From an uncultured Flavobacterium sp. (GTDB lineage: Bacteria; Bacteroidota; Bacteroidia; Flavobacteriales; Flavobacteriaceae), in NCBI RefSeq assembly GCF_943913405.1, contig NZ_CALTYA010000016.1:8958-72957 (forward strand): a stretch of DNA of 64,000 nucleotides, written 5' to 3'. This document shows, piece by piece, positions 34,797 through 43,254 of the stretch; within the stretch, counting starts at the first letter, position 1, and the number at the start of each line of letters is the position of its first letter. Under the pieces are notes generated by a model. It did no database searches, had not been told where the DNA came from, and saw nothing but the letters and a program-made list of their open reading frames with translations. Both the position numbers and the translations under genes were made by a program.

Positions 34797-34847
34797 TAAA
34801 AAAAGTTATAATGGTGAGATTTGAAAGGCTCGCCATTATAACTTTTA
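34797..34847 (-). terminator. Terminator of the GLUG-repeat protein gene
   Basis: A long stem pairs 34801-34818 with 34830-34847 (AAAAGTTATAATGG with CCATTATAACTTTT at the outer part), followed on the minus strand by a T run. It lies 23 bases beyond the stop codon. Confidence 0.85.
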
Positions 34848-34870
34848 GAATTAATAAAAAAGCTTTATTG

Positions 34871-37066
34871 TTATTTTAGAATCTTGATTGTCTTTGTTTT
34901 AGAATCAGAAGTCACTTTTACAAAATAAGTTCCAGAAGCTAAATTTGACATATCAATTTGTCCTTCTTTATTATTTAAAACTTTCGTAATCACCTGCTGT
35001 CCTACTAAATTGAATACTTCTACACTAGAAATGTCTTGATTGTAAGAAATATTTAAAACGTCTTTCACAGGATTTGGATATGCTTTCAAGCCAACTAAAT
35101 TTTGATCGTCTGTTCCCAAATTGATCAATCTGAAATTTGCTTTTATCGAGTGATTGGCAATTATATTTGAAAAATTATAAGTTGCGCCAGTTCCAATATT
35201 TACGTTATCAACCAAAACTGATTCAATTTCATAACCATCTGCCGGGGTAATTGTGTAGGATTTGCTGTTTCCATCTTCTACAGAAATATCTCCGATTGGA
35301 GAAATGCTTCCTTGCGCTTCATTGTTTACGCTTGAAGAAATTATGCTTCTCAAATGGCTTGTAGTCTTAAAGAAAGGATAGCCCTGTCCTTCACGAATTG
35401 TCCAGATTGTAGTAAAATCCCAAGCTAAATCATTGTCGTAATTTGTTCCAGTTTGCAATTGCAATACCGTTTTATTAAGCCCTTGGTAATTATCATCTGT
35501 TCCGACAGTACCGCCAATTCCATTAATACGCATTGATTCTAACGCATAAGAACCTGCTATTACAGCATCAAATTCAGTGAAACCAACCAATCTGTTAACC
35601 TTAGTTAAGTTACCTGAAAGAGAAGTAGTTATAGTTGGATTTACTGCGGCAGAATTTGTAATATTTGCCCATGCTCCACCAATTAATCCTCCAACTACTC
35701 CGTAAGCCTCTCCTTCTATAGATCCTGAGGCATAGCAATTTGTAACATCTCCGGTAGAAAAACCAATCAAACCGCCAATATACATGCTGTTCAATTGCGC
35801 AGAAACATTTCCTGTTGCGTAACAATCTGTAGTCGCATTAAAAGTATGTCCGATCAAACCGCCAATATCAATCAATCCGCCTTCAGGAGCAATATCTGGA
35901 TTTGTACCTGTCACATTTCCAGAGGCAAAACTGTGTGAAACCGCCATGTAAGCAATACCGACCAAACCGCCAACCGATTTTGCACCGCTGACAGCGCCGG
36001 TAGCGTAGCTTTTTTCTACAGCTCCATAAGATTGCCCAGCTAGACCGCCAACTAAATCTTTATTTGCAAAGACATTTCCTGTTGCGTAAGAATTAATTAC
36101 CGCATCAGAATTTCCTGCTAAACCGCCGACATAAACATTTCCGCTAACGTTTCCTTTTGCACTGCTATCTATCGTCGGCGCGTAAGAATCTCCTACCAGA
36201 CCGCCGACTCCGTTTGTTCCAGTTACAGTTCCATTCGTATGGCAATTTGTTACTGTGAATTTTGCAACGCCAACTAAACCTCCCATAAAATTACCTGTAA
36301 AAATATCTCCGGTGTGGGTAACATTTACTGAAGAAGAAGAATCTGTAATTGTTGCATCTGCGTATCCAACCAGACCGCCAATATTATCTCCTGAAGTATT
36401 TAATGCTCCAAAAGAGGTGCAATTTGTGATTGGAGAAGTCGTTTGGCCAATCAATCCGCCAACATAGCCATCTGATGAAATAATTGTGACAGTAGCCGTA
36501 TTGTTTTCAACAGTCACATTTTCTCTGACAGAACCAACCAATCCGCCAATATAGCCAGTTGCAGTGATTTTTCCTTTAGCTTGGCAATCTGTTATTGCGC
36601 CACCGTCGATTACACCTGCAAAAATTCCCACATTCTCACCGCCATTGATGCCTTTTGTTACATCTAATTCAATAGTTAAATGATCAATTCCTCCATTTTC
36701 AACATAACCAAAAAGACCAATAAAGTTGCTCGAAGCTCGATTAATCCATAGGTTTTTGATCGTAAAATTAGATCCGTGCAAAAAGCCAGTGAAGGCGTCT
36801 GAATCATCAGGATTATTTCCGATTGGTTCCCAACCTTGAGAAGCTTCAGGAATAGATCCGGACAAATCGATATCATTCATTAATTGAAAATGCTTGTCAA
36901 CACCAGCCGTTCCGAGATAATTTCGCATTTCGCTTAATTGGGTAGCATTTGTAATTTGATAAGGATTTGCTACCGTCCCATTTCCTATTCCTGAGAATTG
37001 TGCTTGGGCATAAAAACAAGCTCCTAAAAACACAATTAAAGAGAAGATAAGTTTAGTTTTTTTCAT
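34871..37066 (-). CDS. Surface protein with GLUG repeats and type IX secretion C-terminal sorting domain
   Basis: A 731-residue secreted protein. The signal peptide (1-22, ACFYAQAQ) is followed by about fourteen degenerate repeats of 25-35 residues built on GGLVG-x-x and ATGNVSG-type words (GLUG motif), which should form a right-handed beta-helix. A short Bacon/FlgD-like beta region follows (SYTITPADGYEIESVLVDN). The last 75 residues are a type A T9SS sorting domain (LKAYPNPVKDVLNIS, ending KTIKILK). It is exported across the outer membrane by T9SS and anchored or released. The role may be adhesion or glycan binding. A TPR-LuxR regulator gene is divergently placed upstream. Confidence 0.9.
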   Translation of the reverse strand: MKKTKLIFSLIVFLGACFYAQAQFSGIGNGTVANPYQITNATQLSEMRNYLGTAGVDKHFQLMNDIDLSGSIPEASQGWEPIGNNPDDSDAFTGFLHGSNFTIKNLWINRASSNFIGLFGYVENGGIDHLTIELDVTKGINGGENVGIFAGVIDGGAITDCQAKGKITATGYIGGLVGSVRENVTVENNTATVTIISSDGYVGGLIGQTTSPITNCTSFGALNTSGDNIGGLVGYADATITDSSSSVNVTHTGDIFTGNFMGGLVGVAKFTVTNCHTNGTVTGTNGVGGLVGDSYAPTIDSSAKGNVSGNVYVGGLAGNSDAVINSYATGNVFANKDLVGGLAGQSYGAVEKSYATGAVSGAKSVGGLVGIAYMAVSHSFASGNVTGTNPDIAPEGGLIDIGGLIGHTFNATTDCYATGNVSAQLNSMYIGGLIGFSTGDVTNCYASGSIEGEAYGVVGGLIGGAWANITNSAAVNPTITTSLSGNLTKVNRLVGFTEFDAVIAGSYALESMRINGIGGTVGTDDNYQGLNKTVLQLQTGTNYDNDLAWDFTTIWTIREGQGYPFFKTTSHLRSIISSSVNNEAQGSISPIGDISVEDGNSKSYTITPADGYEIESVLVDNVNIGTGATYNFSNIIANHSIKANFRLINLGTDDQNLVGLKAYPNPVKDVLNISYNQDISSVEVFNLVGQQVITKVLNNKEGQIDMSNLASGTYFVKVTSDSKTKTIKILK

Positions 37067-37297
37067 AAAAGTTTTTTTAAAAAGGGTAATAATTTGGAAA
37101 CAATCAGAACAATTTTCTAACAGTTTCGATATAGCAAAATTACCTCAAATAGCCACTGAACCTTTATTTTATAGGTATGCAAAAGGTGTGCATTATCCAA
37201 AAATGTCTTGAAAAATATGGACATTCGCCTTTTAAGCGCATATATTGCAATTAGTTCGTAAATTTGCTTTATAATTTTATCAATCTCAATTTTCATA

Positions 37298-39037
37298 ATG
37301 AGGCTACTTTTTGTTATTGTCTTTTTTATCTTCTCCGGAAGCCTGCATGCAGATTATAATGCTGAGTTCGATTCTATTTCTTCTGAAATCAACAAGCTGA
37401 GTTTTACGCAATGCGCTAAGGCAAAAAAGCTAGTCAAAGATTTATATGCGATCGCAAAGCTTCATCCAGAAGAAAAAAAACTTCTCCCGCTCTGTTTTTA
37501 CTGGGAATCTTATATTAATTATTCACAAGGAATCGCTGATTCTACTTTAAATCCAAAAATTAAGGCCAATCTAAAATTGCTCGATGCAAAGTCATATCCT
37601 TTTGAAAATGCTATTTTGCTGCAATCTTCTGCCTTAAACGATGTAATCATTGGAAATTATGCCGACGGACTTACCAATTCTTTACAAGCTTCCACAATTT
37701 TTAAACAGCTGAATAACAAATTATTTCGGTCAAGAGCATTGCAGTTATTAGGCGTAATTTGTTACCGCACCCGAAATTTTGAAATGTCTGAGAAATTTTC
37801 AAGAGAATCCCTTTCTAAAGCAACGCCAAAATTCGAATATTATAAGTCCCTCATAAATATGTACAGTGCGCAAGTTTTCATGAAAGACAAGTCGCAGAAC
37901 GCGCAAAATGCACTGCTGAAGATTATTCCGGTTCTTGAAAAGCTAGATGATTTAGGATTATTAGCCGTTGTTTATTTAAATGCGGGCGCGACTTATTACT
38001 TCACAAATCAGCTTGACAATGCATATATTTATTTCCAGAAAGCTTTAGATATAAACAAGCGCATTGATAATGAATCTTTTACAGTTTCGTTATATGTCAA
38101 TTCAAGTGCCTATTTTATGGACAAGAAAGAAGATGCCGTTGCAAAAAAATATTTGAAAAAAGCTGAGGAAATTGCCCAACGTTCTTCCAATAATTCAGAA
38201 CAGCTTTCGATGGTTTATTTTGCCATTTCACAGCTTTATGACAAACAAGGCGACGTAGGCAATGCCCATACATATTTAAAGAAATATAACTCGGTAAAAG
38301 ATGCTATTTTGAACAGTTCAAAAACAATTGATTCTTATCAAGATTATGTTTCTACATATTTAAAATCTGCTGAAAACGAAGTAAACAGTACGAAACAAGA
38401 AGCTTTGCTTGAAAAAAGAAAGTATGTAATGACGCTGGTTTTTGCTGTTTTTATAATTCTTTTGGTGGTTTCGCTTTTGATAATCTTGCAGCAGAAAAAA
38501 CGCCAGCAAGCATTAATCAAAGAAGCTGAAAAACAATCTTTAGAAAAGCAATTGCTTTATGAAAAGACGATCCAGCAGATTCATGAAGAAAAACACAAAG
38601 AAGTTTTAGATGCCAAAGCAAGAGAAGTAACTTCTTATTCTTTAATGCTTTCGAGTAAAAACAATGTGCTTCAAGAAGTTTTGCAGCAGACAAAACAGCT
38701 TAAAAAAGTATTGAAACCTGAAGATGAAAATGTTTATAAAAACATAGTCGATGTCATCAACGACAATTTAAACAAAGACTTGGAAAGCAACAAATTCATG
38801 TATCATTTCAACGAAGTAAATCCTGATTTTTTCAATAAATTGAAGTCAGTTTGCAATGATCTTACCGAAAACAACCTTCGAATGTGCGCTTATTTTAAGA
38901 TGGGAATGTCAGCAAAACAAGTAGCTTCCATTTTAAATATTTCTGTAGAAACCGTCAAAAATGGGCGCTACCGCCTCAAGAAAAAACTTGAACTTACAGA
39001 AGAAGACAATTTGGATGATTTTATCAGAAACATTTAA
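37298..39037 (+). CDS. TPR-containing membrane regulator with LuxR-type helix-turn-helix
   Basis: A 579-residue protein. Order: signal peptide (1-18), periplasmic tetratricopeptide repeats (about 60-340), a membrane helix (about 377-397, VFAVFIILLVVSLLIILQQ), a coiled coil (about 400-450), then a C-terminal LuxR-type DNA-binding domain (MGMSAKQVASILNISVETVK). This layout is common in Bacteroidetes as a one-piece sensor-regulator. A TAAATTTG -7 match lies at 37259-37266. It is divergent from the GLUG surface-protein gene, 231 bases apart, and could control it. That link is inference from position only. Confidence 0.9.
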   Translation: MRLLFVIVFFIFSGSLHADYNAEFDSISSEINKLSFTQCAKAKKLVKDLYAIAKLHPEEKKLLPLCFYWESYINYSQGIADSTLNPKIKANLKLLDAKSYPFENAILLQSSALNDVIIGNYADGLTNSLQASTIFKQLNNKLFRSRALQLLGVICYRTRNFEMSEKFSRESLSKATPKFEYYKSLINMYSAQVFMKDKSQNAQNALLKIIPVLEKLDDLGLLAVVYLNAGATYYFTNQLDNAYIYFQKALDINKRIDNESFTVSLYVNSSAYFMDKKEDAVAKKYLKKAEEIAQRSSNNSEQLSMVYFAISQLYDKQGDVGNAHTYLKKYNSVKDAILNSSKTIDSYQDYVSTYLKSAENEVNSTKQEALLEKRKYVMTLVFAVFIILLVVSLLIILQQKKRQQALIKEAEKQSLEKQLLYEKTIQQIHEEKHKEVLDAKAREVTSYSLMLSSKNNVLQEVLQQTKQLKKVLKPEDENVYKNIVDVINDNLNKDLESNKFMYHFNEVNPDFFNKLKSVCNDLTENNLRMCAYFKMGMSAKQVASILNISVETVKNGRYRLKKKLELTEEDNLDDFIRNI

Positions 39038-39041
39038 TCCA

Positions 39042-39074
39042 TAAAAAAATCCGTCTCAAAAAGAGAACGGATTC
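39042..39074 (-). terminator. Terminator of the small membrane protein gene
   Basis: Stem AATCCGT/ACGGATT with inner GTCTC/GAGA pairing, followed on the minus strand by a T run. It starts five bases after the plus-strand regulator stop codon and may also serve that gene. Confidence 0.8.
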
Positions 39075-39093
39075 GAGAAACTCAGGTTGCTTT

Positions 39094-39276
39094 TTAAACT
39101 CTTCCTTTTAAAGAGCTAAAAACCCAGGCAATAGCAAAAAATCCGATGCCGACAGCACCAAACCCCCAACCTGCAACGTCATTATATCTAAAGGCGCCAA
39201 GTCCCATTAGCAATAATCCCATCAAAACCATGATAAAAGTTGCCCAGCCTAAGATGGTATTCTTATTCATTCCCAT
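39094..39276 (-). CDS. CAL67264 family small membrane protein
   Basis: A 60-residue protein with two membrane helices (about 9-29, WATFIMVLMGLLLMGLGAF; about 34-53, GWGFGAVGIGFFAIAWVFSS) joined by RYNDVA, and a short basic end KGRV. The sequence, with its MNKNTILGWATFI start, matches the flavobacterial CAL67264 family as I recall it; the function is unknown. It is monocistronic, with a terminator just downstream. Confidence 0.82.
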   Translation of the reverse strand: MGMNKNTILGWATFIMVLMGLLLMGLGAFRYNDVAGWGFGAVGIGFFAIAWVFSSLKGRV

Positions 39277-39365
39277 AATATTTCTTTCTTTTTAGTAGCA
39301 AGCTACAAATATCGGGATTTAAATTGTTTTTTGAAAGATGAATTAATCTATCCAATGATTCAATA

Positions 39366-40181
39366 TTATTTATTTTTATCAATCGCAATCTTTTCCATCG
39401 CTTCCGTTGTCATTACTTGAAGTTCATCTGTTTTACAATCCCAAATTGATATATATTTTTTAGACACAACAAAATGTTTATCCCAATTAGCGAATTTCTC
39501 ATATAACATAAGCGTACAGATATCTGTTGAAGTAATATAGTCACCTGTTTCTGGCAAATGATTATGCATAGTTTCAGCACTTTCACTACTATTTTTTTGA
39601 TAATCAATTGTAATTATATTTTTATGCAATTGCTTTTTACTGATTACATTATTTTTCTTATCGAATTTCAAAAGATAATCATTTCCAAAGATAACATAAC
39701 CATTTTTTGATGGACCTGTTAAAACATACACCTTCTTCTCTCGTTCATAAATAATGGGTATAATATTAAGACTTGCATTTTCATAATGTTTAAAAAGAGT
39801 ATCTTTTACAATTAGATCTTTTGTCTTTTTGCGCAAGATGTGCAGTTCTGTCTCCGTTTTTGTAAATTCTCTTTCTTTTAATTCTGTTTTAGCAGTATGG
39901 AGACTAAATGTTTCATCAAAAATAATCGTTCCAATTACTTTTGGATTTTCCTCTCTTGAAAAAAAGATACATTTTGATTCTTCTTTATCCGTATATGAAA
40001 AATATCCTCCTATCTTTTCTTTATTTTTATAATTGTCCATAAAAATATCAGTTCCATACCAAGAAGCCATTTCTGATTTATAGAGCTTTTTTCCTTCATC
40101 AACAATTTCTTTTATTTGTTTTTCAGATTGTGGCAGACATTGGAAACTCACAAGCAGAAACAGAATGTAAATCTTTTTCAT
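39366..40181 (-). CDS. Hypothetical exported protein
   Basis: A 271-residue protein with a signal peptide (MKKIYILFLLVSFQCLPQS; the Cys at 15 is in a poor lipobox). The mature part has repeated beta-strand patterns (GGYFSYTDKEESKCIFFS, KVYVLTGPSKNGYVIFGND), suggesting a beta-sandwich. I do not recognise a family. Local DNA is more AT-rich than its neighbours, which might mean recent acquisition. It is flanked by an unrelated small membrane protein and an esterase gene. Confidence 0.7.
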   Translation of the reverse strand: MKKIYILFLLVSFQCLPQSEKQIKEIVDEGKKLYKSEMASWYGTDIFMDNYKNKEKIGGYFSYTDKEESKCIFFSREENPKVIGTIIFDETFSLHTAKTELKEREFTKTETELHILRKKTKDLIVKDTLFKHYENASLNIIPIIYEREKKVYVLTGPSKNGYVIFGNDYLLKFDKKNNVISKKQLHKNIITIDYQKNSSESAETMHNHLPETGDYITSTDICTLMLYEKFANWDKHFVVSKKYISIWDCKTDELQVMTTEAMEKIAIDKNK

Positions 40182-40220
40182 TTTATATATTTTATGTTTT
40201 AAATGTACTATTTTTTTTAA

Positions 40221-41045
40221 CTACTCGTTCAAAGGATTCAACTTCTTAAAAGCTTCACTAACGCTTTGGTGCAAAATCGTCGCATGATTTTCTTTTTCCA
40301 TAGGAAAATAATCCACTTTCAAATTCGGTTCATTCGCATTTTTCAAAATTGCAGCAATATCTTTCGCCTCTTTCAACATCATCTCATGTTCCTGCATTCC
40401 TATTGAAATATAAACATACTGATTCCTGTTTTTTTGTTTGGCAAGCAAAGCCTTTGCATTTTTCATCAAGCTTTCATCGTCCCACCACAGACTCGGACTC
40501 ACAATCAGATAATGCGTAAACAAACTAGGTTTCTTCAAAAGAATTTCCGTTGCCAAAAGCCCTCCCAATGACTGCCCGATGATATATTTCGTTTCCGTCG
40601 TCTTATACGTTTTATTCACAAAAGGCTGCAATTCTTTCTCCAAAAATTCAATAAACTTAGCCGAATGTCCCGTCGTCGGATACTCTTTTTTCAAGTCTTC
40701 CAAATCAGTATGAAAAGTAAAATCCCGCTTTCTGTCTACGTTTGCAATACCCACGACAATAAATTCTGGCATGTTAAAAGACATCACATAAAACTGAACC
40801 AGTCCCACAATGTGCAAAAAATCCTCATTCGCAGAGCCATCCAAAAGATAAATCACCGGATAGCTTTTCGCCTTGTCATAACCATTCGGAAGATACACAT
40901 TCAACGTTCTGTCTTCATTCAAAATTTTAGATTTTAAAACCCTCGTTTCTCCAATTACAAAAGGTTTAATCTCCTTGCTTTCCTGAGCACTCATGTTCAA
41001 AACATTTAAAAGCAACAGGCAACCAATCACAAACTTAATTTTCAT
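40221..41045 (-). CDS. Exported alpha/beta-hydrolase (Fes/IroE-type putative esterase)
   Basis: A 274-residue protein with a signal peptide (MKIKFVIGCLLLLNVLNMSA). The esterase fold is seen from the opening strand RTLNVYLPNGYDK, the oxyanion VIYLLDGSAN segment, the nucleophile elbow IIGQSLGGLLA (Ser) and the late catalytic His in ENHATIL. The family covers siderophore esterases (IroE, Fes) and other ester hydrolases. The ATG at 41045 was used because it gives the signal peptide; the longer frame adds 18 residues that overlap the upstream gene. It starts seven bases after the GyrI-like gene, so they are co-transcribed. Confidence 0.88.
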   Translation of the reverse strand: MKIKFVIGCLLLLNVLNMSAQESKEIKPFVIGETRVLKSKILNEDRTLNVYLPNGYDKAKSYPVIYLLDGSANEDFLHIVGLVQFYVMSFNMPEFIVVGIANVDRKRDFTFHTDLEDLKKEYPTTGHSAKFIEFLEKELQPFVNKTYKTTETKYIIGQSLGGLLATEILLKKPSLFTHYLIVSPSLWWDDESLMKNAKALLAKQKNRNQYVYISIGMQEHEMMLKEAKDIAAILKNANEPNLKVDYFPMEKENHATILHQSVSEAFKKLNPLNE

Positions 41046-41052
41046 GCTTATT

Positions 41053-41526
41053 TTATTTAATCGGAATCCAAATTTCTTCCTCGCTTTCGTCACTATCATT
41101 CTTATATTTCTCTCCTAGAATCTCAAAATGCTCCCGATCATCCAAGACATATTCTGATAAAGGAAACCATTCCTGAAAGATATATTTAAAAGCTTCACCG
41201 CCATTCTTCGGATTGCCTTTATAGTCAAAAACTACATACTTCCCGCCTTTCAAGATATAACTTTCCATCCCATCCGGAATATTCTCAAAACCAGAAACTT
41301 CAACACCGGCCCATTTCACAAATTCATTGCCAGGATTAAAGTTTTCATAATATCCCTTATCATAAACCTGCATCGAATACATGTCAGAACCAACCGCATT
41401 TTCAATTGCCGCCTTTCTCTTCCTAAAAGAACTCCAAAGCAAAAAGGTTTTATTATCCACCAAAGACATCTTCAAATTCATGCCAATTAGCTTCTTTTCT
41501 GAGAGAATTTCTATTCTGTTTTTCAT
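41053..41526 (-). CDS. GyrI-like effector-binding domain protein
   Basis: A 157-residue stand-alone effector-binding domain of the GyrI/SbmC type. The paired beta-alpha halves are recognisable: RIEILSEKKLIGMNLKMSL at the start and GGKYVVFDYKGNP in the second half, ending with a WIPIK strand. There is no DNA-binding part. Such proteins bind or hydrolyse small hydrophobic or cationic ligands; the ligand here is unknown. It is the first gene of a two-gene unit with the exported esterase. Confidence 0.82.
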   Translation of the reverse strand: MKNRIEILSEKKLIGMNLKMSLVDNKTFLLWSSFRKRKAAIENAVGSDMYSMQVYDKGYYENFNPGNEFVKWAGVEVSGFENIPDGMESYILKGGKYVVFDYKGNPKNGGEAFKYIFQEWFPLSEYVLDDREHFEILGEKYKNDSDESEEEIWIPIK

Positions 41527-41569
41527 TGTATAATTTTATGCTATATCAATATTATTCTTTAATAAATTT

Positions 41570-41601
41570 AAAAATGCGTTCCCTAAGAACGCATTTTTTA
41601 T
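41570..41601 (-). terminator. Terminator of holA
   Basis: Stem AAAATGCGTTC/GAACGCATTTT around cctaa, with A/T runs. It lies 45 bases after the holA stop and before the GyrI-like gene. Confidence 0.85.
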
Positions 41602-41646
41602 ATCCACAATCCAAACCTTGCAGCCTGAACCCAAAACCTTAAACCC

Positions 41647-42651
41647 TTATAAAAATATCTTCGCCAGCATTTCCTTCATCAAATCCCCGCTTCCTAAACT
41701 GCTTGCGCCCACACCCTTGCTTTTCACATCAATATCACGCAAAGTCGCCACAATGGCGCTCACTTTCTTCATCGGATAATTCTTGATCGCCACATCATAT
41801 TCCTTCACAAAAAAAGGATTGATTCCCAAAGCCGAAGCCACATTCTTCGGATTCTTGTCCTTCAAGCCATGGTATTTCAAAAGCTGTATAAAGAACCCAA
41901 AAGTCTGCCCAACAGTCAAAACCAAAGGATTATCCTTCGGATTATCTGCAAAATACTGAGCAATTTGGTACGCTTTCTTCTGGTTCTTCTCGCCAATCGC
42001 CTTGCGCAATTCAAAAACATTGAAATCTTTGCTGAAACCAATATTTTCTTCAATAACTTCAGGCGTGATCGTTCCTCCTTTTGGTAAAATAATAGCTAAT
42101 TTGTCTAATTCATTGGCAATCTTGCTCAAATCAGTACCTAAAAAATCAACCAGCATTGCCGAAGCCTTTGGTTCGATGTTTAATTTTTTTCCCGCAAGAA
42201 CACGTTTCAGCCAGTCCCCGACTTGATTTTCATAAAGCTTCTTGCTTTCATAAACCAGTCCGTTTTTACCCAAAACTTTTGTTACTTTCTTTCTCTTGTC
42301 AAGCGTTTTATATTTATATGCAAAAATCAAAACCGTTGTCGGCATTGGGTTTTCCGCATAGCTTTCTAATTTATCGATAGTTCTTGAAAGTTCCTGCGCT
42401 TCCCTCACAATCACAACCTGCCTTTCAGCCATCATCGGATAGCGTTTTGCCGTAGAAACAATATCGTCAATCGACACGTCGCGGCCATAAAGCACCGTCT
42501 GGTTAAAGCCTTTTTCTTCTTCCTGAAGAAGATTTGCCTCCATATATTCTGTCAATTTATCAATATAATAAGGCTCTTCCCCCATTAAAAAATAAATCGG
42601 CTTGATGTTTCCCGCCTTGATATCGTTGACAATTTTTACTACTTCGTCCAA
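41647..42651 (-). CDS. holA: DNA polymerase III subunit delta
   Basis: A 334-residue clamp-loader subunit. It has the delta start (YFLMGEEPYYIDKLTEYM), the AAA-like middle (VIVREAQEL, LIFAYKYKTLDKRKKVTK) and the C-terminal collar domain (ELDKLAIILP, FNVFELRKAIGEKN, SSLGSGDLMKEML). Delta opens the beta clamp during loading. It is divergent from the HsdR-N nuclease gene, with 105 bases between starts, an arrangement I recall as common in flavobacteria. Confidence 0.95.
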   Translation of the reverse strand: MDEVVKIVNDIKAGNIKPIYFLMGEEPYYIDKLTEYMEANLLQEEEKGFNQTVLYGRDVSIDDIVSTAKRYPMMAERQVVIVREAQELSRTIDKLESYAENPMPTTVLIFAYKYKTLDKRKKVTKVLGKNGLVYESKKLYENQVGDWLKRVLAGKKLNIEPKASAMLVDFLGTDLSKIANELDKLAIILPKGGTITPEVIEENIGFSKDFNVFELRKAIGEKNQKKAYQIAQYFADNPKDNPLVLTVGQTFGFFIQLLKYHGLKDKNPKNVASALGINPFFVKEYDVAIKNYPMKKVSAIVATLRDIDVKSKGVGASSLGSGDLMKEMLAKIFL

Positions 42652-42720
42652 AAGATTTTGTTTTAATTCTTGAAATTATTTCGAAATTTACGCAAGATTT
42701 AAACTTAGCGCCTTAGAAAC

Positions 42721-42752
42721 TTTGCAACTCTGCAACTTTGAAACTACCTTTG
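42721..42752 (+). promoter_or_regulatory. Promoter of the HsdR-N gene, giving a near-leaderless message
   Basis: TTTG (42721-42724), 20 bases, then TACCTTTG (42745-42752): a good match to the Bacteroidetes consensus. The -7 box ends four bases before the ATG at 42757, so transcription should start at or next to the start codon. Confidence 0.65.
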
Positions 42753-42756
42753 CCAC

Positions 42757-43203
42757 ATGCAACAGCTCAATTTCCCTGCGTATAAATTTCGATTCAAAAA
42801 TAGCGAAAATAAAGTCGCTATCTTCGATGAAATACGCAAAAAATTTATCATTCTTACGCCAGAAGAATGGGTGCGCCAAAACGTCGTACAATATCTTTTG
42901 CAGGAAAAAAAATACCCAAAGTCTTATATAAATGTAGAAAAGCTAATTAAACTTAATGGTTTAACTAAACGATATGATGTAGTTGTTTTTCAACCCAATG
43001 GAAAATTATTTCTTTTGATAGAATGCAAATCTACAGACATAAAAATCAGCCAAGACACGTTTGATCAGATCGCAAGATATAACATGGCCATGGAAGCTGA
43101 ATATTTAATGGTAACAAACGGCTTAAATCATTATTTTTGCCAAATGGATTACGTCGAAGAGAAATACAATTTCCTCCAAGAACTTCCTGATTTTACAATT
43201 TAA
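42757..43203 (+). CDS. Stand-alone type I restriction HsdR N-terminal nuclease domain protein
   Basis: A 148-residue PD-(D/E)xK nuclease-fold protein. The catalytic pattern is visible: Arg-Tyr-Asp (KRYDVVVF), then Ile-Glu-Cys-Lys (LLIECKSTD), then a Gln/Asp helix (SQDTFDQIARYNMAMEAEYL). It corresponds to the HSDR_N domain only, without the helicase motor. No methylase or specificity genes are near, so it is not a type I restriction system. The conserved placement beside holA suggests a housekeeping DNA role, but none is proven. Confidence 0.88.
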   Translation: MQQLNFPAYKFRFKNSENKVAIFDEIRKKFIILTPEEWVRQNVVQYLLQEKKYPKSYINVEKLIKLNGLTKRYDVVVFQPNGKLFLLIECKSTDIKISQDTFDQIARYNMAMEAEYLMVTNGLNHYFCQMDYVEEKYNFLQELPDFTI

Positions 43204-43254
43204 CGGCAAGTAATTTCTAAGAAGTCTAACACTCAAAAAATCTAAGCAGTCAAA

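Noticed and set aside
42757..43203. Type I restriction-modification system
   Set aside because: Only the N-terminal nuclease domain is present, with no methylase, specificity subunit or motor; the DEAH helicase 11 kb away is unrelated by position.
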